From contig CAIZNN010000027.1 of assembly GCA_903934285.1 (NCBI GenBank), positions 1-41,966 on the forward strand: a stretch of DNA of 41,966 nt, read 5' to 3'. Position numbers and translations under genes: made by a program. Below are positions 16,396 to 24,880 of this stretch, piece by piece (the first letter of the stretch is position 1; every line of letters starts with the position of its first letter). This stretch comes from Akkermansiaceae bacterium (lineage in GTDB: Bacteria; Verrucomicrobiota; Verrucomicrobiia; Verrucomicrobiales; Akkermansiaceae). The notes under the pieces are model-generated. The model was not told the DNA's origin. It ran no database searches and was given only the letters and a program-made list of their open reading frames with translations.

Positions 16396-16884
16396 TGTTG
16401 TGGGTCAGGGGAGGGGATAGGCAGGGATATGGGTGCAGGGGGGCGGAGTCAATGCCTATTTGAATGGGTCGGCACGGCCGATGCCACTGGTTGGCGCGTG
16501 GGTTCATTGATCCGCTGGCCAATGGCGTTCCACAGCGCGGCCACCTTGCCGGCATAAACGGGCGCCGGCAACTGCATGCTGGATGTTAGAATGGGGGATT
16601 CCACCGCTGCCGGTACCAGCGCGGCGTATGCGGGATTCCACCAAAACACTCGATCAGACCGCCTGGCACGCCTGATTCGCGGGCAGCGGGGAACTCGGTC
16701 GCTTCTTTCACCGCATGACCGGGGGGGGCGCCCCGGGGCGCTTCCGCAGACAGGGCAAATGATGAAACCGAGCGCCCGGCGATTTGGCAAAATGCGGAAA
16801 TTATTGGGAGTTTTGCCATTGTCGCGCGCAGTTGGATTTGACAGTGTCGGGCTAACAACCAACCCGACCCAACCCGATCCATCC
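16396..16884. other. Gap without recognised gene upstream of the phosphoesterase gene
   Basis: Frames are open on both strands, including an upstream extension of the next gene to 16576 and a minus-strand frame ending at 16449, but none shows a recognisable domain. A minus-strand stretch around 16450-16650 reads like plausible protein (FWWNPAYAALVPAAVE) and could be a decayed gene end. It was not identified. A G-run followed by CGCCCC (near 16721-16740) forms a small GC palindrome. Confidence 0.4.
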
Positions 16885-19800
16885 GTGAAAAACCGTCGCT
16901 CTAATTCATTCCGTTCGATCTCGAATCTTGTCATGTTCGCGTGCGCGTTTATCGCAATCACCCTGCAGGCCAGCGCCACCGACGGCACTTGGAGCAGCAT
17001 GGCTGGCGGCAGTTGGGCCAGTGGTGGCAGTTGGACCGGCCACACGATTGCCACCGACACGGGTGCCACGGCCAATTTCAACACGTTGAGCCTCTCCACT
17101 GATCCCATTGTGACGCTCGACGGCGGGTGGACCATCGGGAACCTGATTTTCGGCGACCAGGGCACGGCCAACCACAAATGGACACTCGACACCGGCAGCG
17201 GCGGCCCGCTGACTCTAGCAGTTACCAGTGGTTCGCCATTGATCAGCACCAAAGTTGCCACCACCATCGGCGCGGTGTTGGCCGGCACGCAAGGCCTGCG
17301 CAAGACCGGCGGCGGCACACTGACGCTGACCGGCTCTAACACCTATGCCGGCGTGACCAACGTGGACAACGGCACATTGCTGGTCAACGGCTCGCTCGCC
17401 AACACCGCTGTCACCGTTTCCTCGGGCGGCATCCTTGGCGGCACTGGTGTCATTATGGGGGCCGCCAACGTTTACGGTACGCTCGCGCCCGGCAATTCCA
17501 TTGGCACGTTGACTATCAGCAATAACCTCGTCGCCATCGGCACACTCGTTTACGAACTCGGCGCCAGCGACCTTGGTGCCAGCAACGATCTCGTGGAAGT
17601 TGTGGGTAATCTCACCTTGGGCGGCACGCTCAACATCGCCGCTACCGGCGGCTTTGGCGTGGGCAGCTACACGCTTTTCACCTACACCGGTGCGCTCACC
17701 TACAACGGCCTTGCCATTGGCACGATCCCACACGGTTTCATCGGCACCATTGACACCGCTACCGCTGGCCGGATTCGACTCGTCGTCGCCGTGGCGCCGC
17801 CCCAACAAGTGAGTCCGGCCTCGTTCACCTGCGGTCTGTTAGTGACCGGCCAACGCGCCGATACCACCTTCCAGATTCTCAACAATAGCGCCGGCACGTT
17901 GACTGGAACGGCCACGGTTGCCAGCCCGTTCAGCATCACCTCCGGCGGCAGTTACAGCCTCGCCCCCGGGCAGACCGGCGTTGTGACGGTCGCCTTCCAC
18001 CCGGTGAGCGCCGGCACGTTTACCAGCAACGTCGTTTTCACCAGCAACGTCGGCACCAACACGAGCACCATGAGCGGTGCGGCGGTCAATGTGCTGCCGC
18101 CGTTCGAGATGATCATCCTCGGCGACACGCAGCTTTTCTCCTACCATTCACCGATGAATCTACTCGGTGCCCAGACGGCTTGGATCAAGGCCAATCTAAC
18201 AAACGAAAACATTGTTTTTGTCAGTCAGGTTGGGGATGTGACCGACACCGGTGGCGGAGGGCAATGGGCAAACCAGAGTGCGGGGTTTGCCACCTTGGAC
18301 GGTTCTGGTCCGTTGGGCGTGGTGCCCTATAGCGTGAACTTCGGCAACCACGATGGCGGGGCCGCAAGCTTTTTCGGCGCCTCCCGTTATGCCAATTATG
18401 GTGTGGCGAGCGGCGGTTGGTATGGCGGCAGTTCGGCGGACAGCATGAACCATTACCAGATTTTCACCGCCAGCGGCATCACCTTGCTGCACGTCAACAT
18501 CAGAGCGCTGCCCGGTGCCGCCGACCTGGCATGGGCACAAGGCATCATCAGCGCGAATGCCGGCAAGCCCACGATGATTACCACCCACGCGTTCCTGGAC
18601 GGGGGGCAGTTGGGCTACAACACGTGGAATGACCTCGGCCCCAGCATCTGGAACTTGGTGAGCACCAACCCGCAGGTGTTCATGATCATGTGCGGCCACG
18701 ATTGGATCAGCCGCCACGAGGTTGCCACTAACAGCGTCGGCGGCAAAGTCCTCGAAATCATGACCGATTATCAGGATTGCAACAACGGCGGCGATGCCTG
18801 GCTCCAGAAAATCATCTTCGATCCCGCGAACCACCAGATCCGCTCCAAGACCTATTCGCCCACCCTGGATGCCTTTGATACCGGTTATCATGCCGAATGG
18901 GCCTATGCGGCCACCTTCGCCACCAACGCGGTCACCATCGGCAAGCGCCTCGGCGCAACCAGTCGCTTCTGGAACGGTGCCAGCGCCGACAAGCGTTGGA
19001 CCGTTGCCGACAACTGGGGCGGAACCGCACCGGCGGCCGGCGACATTCTGGTGTTCCGCGAATTGAGCAGCGTCGTGAACTCGACCAACGATTTCCCGGC
19101 GGGCACATCCTTTGCGGGGTTGGTGCTCGATCCGGTGCTCGGCTACAACACGGCGCAGACCCTGACATTCTCCGGCAATGCCCTCACGCTGACCGGCGAC
19201 ATACGCGACGGCAACAGCCAAGACGTATCCGGCTCCACCAACTTCAACCTGCCCATCCAGCTGGCTGCCAACTGCGCGGTCAACGTCAACGCCCGCACCA
19301 CCACTATCAACGGCGTCCTCAGCGGCAGCGGCGCTCTGACCAAGGTTGCCGGCGTCGGCACGTTAGTGCTGAGCGCCACCAACACCTTCACCGGCGGCAT
19401 CACCGTCGCCGGCGGCATCCTCTCCATCGCCGACGGCGCCAACCTCGGCAGCGGCCCGTTGCGAATCCTCGGTGGCCAGGAACAACTCACCATCACCGGC
19501 CCGGCTGCGACCATCAGCAACGACCTGGTCCTCGGCGATATCAGCGGGACCCTCAATCAAGCCAGCCACAATATCACCCTGGCCACTCCTAACAATAGCG
19601 CCACCACCATTAGCGGCACCGTCAGCGGTGGCGGCCCTGCCACTATTTGGGTTTTTCAGGGCGGTGCAGCCGGGCAAAACACCGGCGCGCTCACCCTGAC
19701 CGGCAGCAACACGCTAACAGGCATCATTGCTGTCGGGGGAGGTCCGCTGATTCTCGGCAATGGCAGCGCCGCCGGCTTGGCCACCATCCAGCTCAACAGC

Positions 19801-20748
19801 GCGCTGCCTCCTTGCGGCGCGTTGCAGTTTGCCGACTCCTACAACATAGCTAACAACATAATTATCGCCAAATCCCCGGCGGATTACATCGGCGTCGGGG
19901 CGGGCATCACTGGCGGCATCAACGGCGTCATCAGCGGCAACGGCCTGACCAAGGTGGGTGCCGGCACGCTCGCGCTCAACGGCGCGAACACCTACACCGG
20001 CATGACGACGATTGGCGTGGGCACGCTCGCGCTCAACGGCTCGATTGCCGCCGGGGTGACGGTGTCGGGCGGCACGCTCCGCGGCACCGGGGTGATTTCT
20101 GGCGCAGTGGTTAACAACAGCGGGGGAACACTGGCGGCAGGTAGCGCAACGGCCATCGGTGCGCTGACCATCAACAACACACTCACCTTGAACAGCGGCG
20201 GCACGACCCTGCTGCGCATCAACAAGACCGGGGGCGTGTTGTCCAACGATCAGGTGTGCGGCCTGGCCGGTGTGACCTACGGCGGCACGCTGGTGGTCAC
20301 CAACGTCACCGGCGACACAACCGCGTTCGCCAGCGGCGACATCTTCTATCTGTTTGCCAGTTCGGGTAGCCACGTTGGCGCATTCAGCAGCCTGGTGGTT
20401 CCGCCGTTGCCCGCCGGGCTGACTTGGAACACATCCCAACTGCTGGCCAACGGCTCCATTGGGGTGAGCAGCAACTCCGACGCGCCGATGTTCAACCCGC
20501 CGGCCGGTGCCTATGTTGCGGCACAAACGGTAAGCGTCAGTTCAGCCACCCCTGGCGTGACGATTTACTATACAACGGACGGCAGCACACCAACCACCCA
20601 TTCCGCCTCCGGTAACAGTCCGGTCACGATCAACGTGCCGGCCGACGCCAACCTGACCATCAAAGCGTTTGCCCGGGTCGCCGGCCTGGCGGACAGCCCG
20701 CTGGCCACGGCAAACTATCTAATCAGCAGCCCGCACAGCGGGAGCTGA
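16885..20748 (+). CDS. Secreted multidomain protein: beta-strand repeats, metallophosphoesterase, chitobiase-type C-terminal domain
   Basis: About 1287 residues from GTG at 16885, chosen because it begins a good signal peptide (basic VKNRRSNSF, hydrophobic core, cleavage after QASA). In-frame ATGs at 16759 and further upstream are possible. Domains in order: beta-strand repeats (about 35-305); a HYDIN/ASH-like beta domain (about 308-400); a calcineurin-like phosphoesterase (about 407-685) with metal-binding motifs GDTQ (413), GDVTD, GNHDGG, TTHAF and CGHDW; more beta-strand repeats (about 692-1190); and a chitobiase/beta-hexosaminidase C-terminal-like domain (about 1199-1280, TIYYTTDGSTPTTHS). 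All metal ligands expected of the phosphoesterase are present, so activity on an external phosphoester is likely. The gene ends at a TGA while the same frame goes on with another repeat. No membrane barrel or sorting signal is seen. Confidence 0.85.
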   Translation: MKNRRSNSFRSISNLVMFACAFIAITLQASATDGTWSSMAGGSWASGGSWTGHTIATDTGATANFNTLSLSTDPIVTLDGGWTIGNLIFGDQGTANHKWTLDTGSGGPLTLAVTSGSPLISTKVATTIGAVLAGTQGLRKTGGGTLTLTGSNTYAGVTNVDNGTLLVNGSLANTAVTVSSGGILGGTGVIMGAANVYGTLAPGNSIGTLTISNNLVAIGTLVYELGASDLGASNDLVEVVGNLTLGGTLNIAATGGFGVGSYTLFTYTGALTYNGLAIGTIPHGFIGTIDTATAGRIRLVVAVAPPQQVSPASFTCGLLVTGQRADTTFQILNNSAGTLTGTATVASPFSITSGGSYSLAPGQTGVVTVAFHPVSAGTFTSNVVFTSNVGTNTSTMSGAAVNVLPPFEMIILGDTQLFSYHSPMNLLGAQTAWIKANLTNENIVFVSQVGDVTDTGGGGQWANQSAGFATLDGSGPLGVVPYSVNFGNHDGGAASFFGASRYANYGVASGGWYGGSSADSMNHYQIFTASGITLLHVNIRALPGAADLAWAQGIISANAGKPTMITTHAFLDGGQLGYNTWNDLGPSIWNLVSTNPQVFMIMCGHDWISRHEVATNSVGGKVLEIMTDYQDCNNGGDAWLQKIIFDPANHQIRSKTYSPTLDAFDTGYHAEWAYAATFATNAVTIGKRLGATSRFWNGASADKRWTVADNWGGTAPAAGDILVFRELSSVVNSTNDFPAGTSFAGLVLDPVLGYNTAQTLTFSGNALTLTGDIRDGNSQDVSGSTNFNLPIQLAANCAVNVNARTTTINGVLSGSGALTKVAGVGTLVLSATNTFTGGITVAGGILSIADGANLGSGPLRILGGQEQLTITGPAATISNDLVLGDISGTLNQASHNITLATPNNSATTISGTVSGGGPATIWVFQGGAAGQNTGALTLTGSNTLTGIIAVGGGPLILGNGSAAGLATIQLNSALPPCGALQFADSYNIANNIIIAKSPADYIGVGAGITGGINGVISGNGLTKVGAGTLALNGANTYTGMTTIGVGTLALNGSIAAGVTVSGGTLRGTGVISGAVVNNSGGTLAAGSATAIGALTINNTLTLNSGGTTLLRINKTGGVLSNDQVCGLAGVTYGGTLVVTNVTGDTTAFASGDIFYLFASSGSHVGAFSSLVVPPLPAGLTWNTSQLLANGSIGVSSNSDAPMFNPPAGAYVAAQTVSVSSATPGVTIYYTTDGSTPTTHSASGNSPVTINVPADANLTIKAFARVAGLADSPLATANYLISSPHSGS

Positions 20749-20988
20749 AACAACCCGGCGGGCGGACTTTGGTGTGCCGCGACCAACTGGAGTGACTCGC
20801 TCATCGCCATTGGTATGAACAACACGGCTGATTTCACCGCGCTGATACTTGCCGGCAACAACACCTATATCGGCGCAGCCACCATCAATGGCGGCATCCT
20901 CCTGGTGCTTGGCACCAGCGGCACCGGCTCGGGGCAGGTCACCGGCCCGATTTTTCGCCATCGAGAGCTATCGGGTGGCCCGCTGTGA
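20749..20988 (+). pseudogene. In-frame continuation of the beta-strand repeat protein after a stop codon
   Basis: Directly after the TGA at 20746-20748 the same frame stays open for 79 codons to TGA at 20986. It reads as a normal repeat: GLWCAATNWSDSLIAIG, TADFTALILAGNNTYIGA and TINGGILLVLGTSGTGSG. This is the conserved start of such repeats, not chance. The stop thus cuts off a formerly longer C-terminus, which itself ends abruptly. A sequencing error or readthrough cannot be excluded. Confidence 0.65.
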
Positions 20989-21025
20989 AACATTGCGCCC
21001 CCGATCCGCGTCTTAGAACCACATT

Positions 21026-21793
21026 ATGAATGCATCATCCGTCATCGCAATCCTGGCTGCCATGGCCGGTCTGGCTAGCGCCGAAGAGGCAAAATGGGAA
21101 CCCCTCTTCAATGGCAAGGACCTCACCGGGTGGACCCCGAAAATCCGCGGCTGCGAGGCCGGCGAGAATTTCCACAACACATTCCGGGTGCAGGACGGCG
21201 TGCTCAAGGTGGATTATTCCGAGTACAAGGCATGGGACAGCCGCTACGGTCATTTGTTTTATGCCAAGAAATATTCGCATTACCGGTTGCGCGCGGAGTA
21301 CCGGTTTACCGGCAGCCAACTCAGCGGCGGGCCTGACTGGGCGCTGCGCAACAGCGGCATCATGATCCACAGCGAGGCGCCGCAAATGATGGAGAAAAAC
21401 CAGGAGTTCCCCGCCTCGCTGGAGGTTCAGTTGTTAGGTGGCGACGGCAAGGCGGAGCGCCCGACCGGCAATCTGTGCACCCCTGGCACCCATGTGGAGA
21501 TGGCGGGCAAGTTGGAGACCAGGCATTGCATCAACTCCACGTCCAAGACCTTTCACGGCGACCAATGGGTCACCATCGAAGTGGAAGTCCGTGGCAATGA
21601 GTCCATCAAGCACTTCATCAATGGCGTGGAGGTCATCGCCTACAGCAAGCCGCAGTACGGCGGCGACGCCCATGCCGAGGCGCTGGCGCAAGTGGCTGGC
21701 ACCAAGATGCTAGCGGATGGATATATCTGCCTGCAATCCGAAAGCCATCCCGTGGAGTTCCGCAAGCTGGAGATCCAAGTGCTCAAACCGTGA
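21026..21793 (+). CDS. DUF1080 (3-keto-disaccharide hydrolase-like) secreted protein
   Basis: 255 residues. A signal peptide occupies 1-19 (cleavage after GLASA). The mature start WEPLFNGKDLTGWTP is the hallmark of DUF1080. Later family signatures include NSGIMIHSE (about 108), a PASLEVQLLGGDG segment, WVTIEVEVRGNESIKHFING, and the closing GYICLQSESHPVEFRKLEIQ. The fold is a concanavalin-like beta sandwich, and some members hydrolyse 3-keto-glycosides. Presence of Gfo/Idh oxidoreductases in this organism is compatible with such a pathway, but none is next to this gene. The leader and first codons occur again as a remnant at 15118. The stop overlaps GTG at 21790, giving close coupling with the transpeptidase. 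Confidence 0.92.
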   Translation: MNASSVIAILAAMAGLASAEEAKWEPLFNGKDLTGWTPKIRGCEAGENFHNTFRVQDGVLKVDYSEYKAWDSRYGHLFYAKKYSHYRLRAEYRFTGSQLSGGPDWALRNSGIMIHSEAPQMMEKNQEFPASLEVQLLGGDGKAERPTGNLCTPGTHVEMAGKLETRHCINSTSKTFHGDQWVTIEVEVRGNESIKHFINGVEVIAYSKPQYGGDAHAEALAQVAGTKMLADGYICLQSESHPVEFRKLEIQVLKP

Positions 21794-21819
21794 GGGGGAA
21801 TCTTCAGATCAGCACGGTG

Positions 21820-22551
21820 ATGATTCGGCACGCTGCGGTTTGGTTAGGGATGCTGCTGGGCGCGGGCGCGGCGTGCGGCTTCGAGCTGCCGGCAACCTCG
21901 ACCCAGTGCGTGGTGGGAGTGGCCGACGGGTGGACCAGTTCGCATGCCACCCTGAGTTTTCATGAGAAACGCGGCGGCACGTGGCGGCAACTCGGTGAGG
22001 CGTGGCCGGCGCGCCTCGGCAAGCACGGGCTGGTGTGGGGCCGCGGGCTCCATCCGCTGCCACGCGGTGCCAGCACCAAACGTGAGGGCGATTTTCTGGC
22101 GCCGGCCGGGGTGTTTCACATCGGCGGGGTGTGGGGCTATGCCCCGGGCATTCGCAAGCACCCGCAATTGTTCTATCATCAGGTCAGCTCGCGCGACCTG
22201 TGGATCGAGGACCCGGCGTCGCCGGACTATAACCGCCATGTGATGCTCGACCACGAGCCGGCTGGCGCCTGGGAAAAAAAGCAACAGATGAGGCAGGACG
22301 ATCCGGCCCACGCGCTCAAATTGTTCATCGCCCACAATGCGCCGCCCAAGGTGGTGGCCAATGCCGGCTCATCGATTTTCTTCCATATCTGGCGGGCGGC
22401 TGGCAGCAAGCCGACGGCCGGCTGCACCACCATGGCGGAGGGCGACCTGCGCCAACTCATTGCCCGGCTCGACCCCGCCTGCCAGCCGGTCTATGTGCTG
22501 CTGCCAAAGGCGGAGTATGCCAAGTACCGCGCGGCGTGGAAATTGCCGTGA
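21820..22551 (+). CDS. L,D-transpeptidase (YkuD family), exported
   Basis: 243 residues from ATG at 21820; a GTG at 21790 overlapping the upstream TGA would add ten residues. A short signal peptide (VWLGMLLGAGAACG) is followed by a region with KHGLVWGRGLHPLP and KREGDFLAPAGVFHIG, as in COG3786-type YkuD proteins. The catalytic centre is SSIFFHIW, then about 14 residues later TAGCTTM, with the nucleophile cysteine near residue 203. It would form or anchor 3-3 peptidoglycan cross-links in the periplasm. It closes a two-gene unit with the DUF1080 gene and converges on the mutase gene at 22592. Confidence 0.88.
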   Translation: MIRHAAVWLGMLLGAGAACGFELPATSTQCVVGVADGWTSSHATLSFHEKRGGTWRQLGEAWPARLGKHGLVWGRGLHPLPRGASTKREGDFLAPAGVFHIGGVWGYAPGIRKHPQLFYHQVSSRDLWIEDPASPDYNRHVMLDHEPAGAWEKKQQMRQDDPAHALKLFIAHNAPPKVVANAGSSIFFHIWRAAGSKPTAGCTTMAEGDLRQLIARLDPACQPVYVLLPKAEYAKYRAAWKLP

Positions 22552-22591
22552 GCGCGCCGCGGCGGACACGCCCCGCGGTTTAGCGGCGCAA

Positions 22592-24766
22592 CTACCCGAG
22601 TTGCTCCAGCAGCAGCTTGAGGATTTTGCGGGCGGAGTCGGGGATGACGGTGCCGGGGCCGAAGATGGCGGCGGCACCGTTCTGATAGAGGTAGTCGTAG
22701 TCCTGGGCAGGGATGACGCCGCCGCAGACGACCATGATATCTTCGCGGCCGAGTTTTTTGAGTTCGGCGATGAGCTGGGGCAGCAGGGTTTTGTGGCCGG
22801 CGGCGAGCGAACTCATGGCCACCACGTGGACGTCGTTTTCGACGGCTTGTTTGGCGGTTTCCTCGGGAGTCTGGAACAGCGGGCCGATATCGACGTCGAA
22901 ACCCATGTCGGCATAGGCGGTGGACACCACCTTGGCGCCGCGGTCGTGGCCGTCCTGGCCCATCTTGGCGACCATGATGCGGGGCCGGCGGCCTTCGAGC
23001 GCCTCGAATTGTTTGATGAGATCGGGGATGTCTTGCATATCGCCTTGATTGCTGAATTCCTTGCCATAGACGCCGGAAATGGTGCGGATGACCGCTTTGT
23101 AGCGGCCGAAATGGGTTTCCAGCGCATCGGAGATCTCACCGAGGGAGGCGCGCGCCTGGGCGGCTTCAATGGCCAAGGCGAGCAGATTGCCCGCGCCGCC
23201 GCCGGCGCAATCGCACAGTGCCTTGAGCGTGGCCTGGCAGCGCGGTTCGTCGCGTTCGGCGCGCAACTTGTGGAGGCGCTCGATTTGGGACAGGCGCACC
23301 GCGGTGTTGTCCACGTCGAGGATGTCGATCGGGGCTTCCTGGGCGAGGCGGTACTTGTTGACGCCGACGATGGTTTCCTCGCCGGAATCAATGCGCGCCT
23401 GGCGGCGCGCGGAAGCTTCCTCGATGCGCATTTTCGGGATGCCGGCCTCGACGGCCTTGGACATGCCACCGAGTTGCTGGGCTTCCATGATATGCGCCCA
23501 CGCCTTGTGGATCAGCGCGTCGGTTAGGGCTTCCAGGTAGTACGAGCCGCCCCACGGGTCGATGACGCGGCAGATCGAGGTTTCATCCTGGAGGAAGATC
23601 TGGGTGTTGCGGGCGATGCGCGCGGAAAAGTCGGTGGGCAGCGCGATGGCCTCGTCCAGCGCGTTGGTGTGCAGCGACTGGGTGTGGCCGAGGGTGGCGG
23701 CCATCGCCTCGATGCAGGTGCGCGCGATGTTGTTGAACGGGTCTTGTTCGGTGAGGCTCCAGCCGGAGGTCTGCGAGTGGGTGCGCAACGCGAGGGACTT
23801 GGGGTTTTTCGGGTTGAAGGACTTGACGATTTTCGCCCATAGCACGCGCGCGGCGCGCATTTTCGCCACCTCCATGAAGTGGTTTTTCCCTTGTGCCCAG
23901 AAAAACGACAGGCGCGGGGCAAAGGCATCGATATCGATGCCCGCGGCAATGCCGGTGCGCAGGTATTCCCAGCCATCGGCCAGGGTGTAGGCCATCTCGA
24001 GGTCGGCGGTGGCGCCGGCTTCCTGCATGTGGTAGCCCGAAATCGAGATTGAATTGAACTTGGGCATTTTCTGCGAGGTGAACTCGAAGATGTCGGCGAC
24101 GATCCTCATCGATGGTTCCGGCGGATAGATATAGGTGTTGCGCACCATATATTCCTTGAGGATGTCATTCTGGATGGTGCCGGCGAGTTGTTCGAGGGTG
24201 GCACCTTGTTCGAGGGCGGTGACGATGTAGAAGGCGAGGATGGGCAACACCGCCCCGTTCATCGTCATTGAGACCGACACCTTGTCGAGCGGGATGCTGT
24301 CGAAGAGCACCTTCATGTCGAGGATCGAATCAATGGCGACGCCGGCCTTGCCGACATCGCCGACGACGCGCGGGTGGTCCGAATCGTAGCCGCGATGGGT
24401 GGCGAGGTCGAAGGCGACGGAGAGGCCCTTTTGCCCTGCGGCCAGATTGCGCCGGTAGAATGCGTTGGATTCTTCGGCCGTCGAGAACCCGGCGTATTGG
24501 CGGATCGTCCACGGCTGGAAACAGTACATCGTGGCATACGGGCCACGCAGGAACGGGGCGATGCCAGCCTGGTATTTCAGATGCTCCATGCCCGCGGTGT
24601 CCGCCTCGGTGTAAAGCGGCTTGACCGGGATTTTTTCCATGGTGTCCCAGACGATGTCGTCGATGGGCTTGCCCAGCTCGGCTTCGAGTGACTGGCACCA
24701 CGCGGCATAGCTGAGGCTGGCGCTGGGGGCGGTGTAGGGGATGGTGGCGAAATTGGGGCGGCTCAT
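22592..24766 (-). CDS. mutB: Methylmalonyl-CoA mutase, large (catalytic) subunit
   Basis: 724 residues from ATG at 24766 ([11 protein letters not shown]). The frame is open further to 24823 but those codons match no family member. The TIM-barrel domain has RGPYATMY (74-81) with the active-site tyrosine, [20 protein letters not shown], and [11 protein letters not shown]. The C-terminal B12 domain carries the DxHxxG motif as D605-G-H607-D-R-G610 ([12 protein letters not shown]), so histidine-on cobalamin binding is intact. The enzyme isomerises succinyl-CoA and (R)-methylmalonyl-CoA in the cytoplasm. It is the last gene of the propionate operon, 114 bases after mutA. The usual chaperone GTPase MeaB is not in the window. 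Length and identity fit the heterodimeric propionibacterial type. Confidence 0.97.
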   Translation of the reverse strand: MSRPNFATIPYTAPSASLSYAAWCQSLEAELGKPIDDIVWDTMEKIPVKPLYTEADTAGMEHLKYQAGIAPFLRGPYATMYCFQPWTIRQYAGFSTAEESNAFYRRNLAAGQKGLSVAFDLATHRGYDSDHPRVVGDVGKAGVAIDSILDMKVLFDSIPLDKVSVSMTMNGAVLPILAFYIVTALEQGATLEQLAGTIQNDILKEYMVRNTYIYPPEPSMRIVADIFEFTSQKMPKFNSISISGYHMQEAGATADLEMAYTLADGWEYLRTGIAAGIDIDAFAPRLSFFWAQGKNHFMEVAKMRAARVLWAKIVKSFNPKNPKSLALRTHSQTSGWSLTEQDPFNNIARTCIEAMAATLGHTQSLHTNALDEAIALPTDFSARIARNTQIFLQDETSICRVIDPWGGSYYLEALTDALIHKAWAHIMEAQQLGGMSKAVEAGIPKMRIEEASARRQARIDSGEETIVGVNKYRLAQEAPIDILDVDNTAVRLSQIERLHKLRAERDEPRCQATLKALCDCAGGGAGNLLALAIEAAQARASLGEISDALETHFGRYKAVIRTISGVYGKEFSNQGDMQDIPDLIKQFEALEGRRPRIMVAKMGQDGHDRGAKVVSTAYADMGFDVDIGPLFQTPEETAKQAVENDVHVVAMSSLAAGHKTLLPQLIAELKKLGREDIMVVCGGVIPAQDYDYLYQNGAAAIFGPGTVIPDSARKILKLLLEQLG

Positions 24767-24775
24767 GGGATTAGG

Positions 24776-24819
24776 ACAGAAGACGTTAAGACAGCAGACG
24801 TTGAGACAGAAGGCAGAAG
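24776..24819. repeat. Three degenerate 15-bp tandem repeats between mutA and mutB
   Basis: ACAGAAGACGTTAAG (24776), ACAGCAGACGTTGAG (24791) and ACAGAAGGCAGAAG (24806) lie in tandem just upstream of the mutB start. They are purine-rich on the plus strand and have no coding role. Confidence 0.75.
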
Positions 24820-24859
24820 ACAAGAGCAGGCATGATACGGCGCGGGTTCCTGATCACCT

Positions 24860-24879
24860 ATAACTGATAACCGATAACT
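24860..24879. repeat. Short intergenic repeat (TAACNGATAAC type), also found at 30152
   Basis: The mutA-mutB gap holds ATAACTGATAACCGATAACT. The reverse complement of 30152-30165, in the gamma/biotin-carrier gap, matches its second half at 13 of 14 bases. Both copies lie in gaps of the same operon, in the same plus-strand-versus-minus-strand inverted relation. Confidence 0.55.
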
Positions 24880-24880
24880 T

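Noticed and set aside
16449-17342. Minus-strand open frame of 297 codons
   Set aside because: Its larger part is antisense to the phosphoesterase gene; the rest is plausible-looking but unidentified and is only mentioned as a gap.
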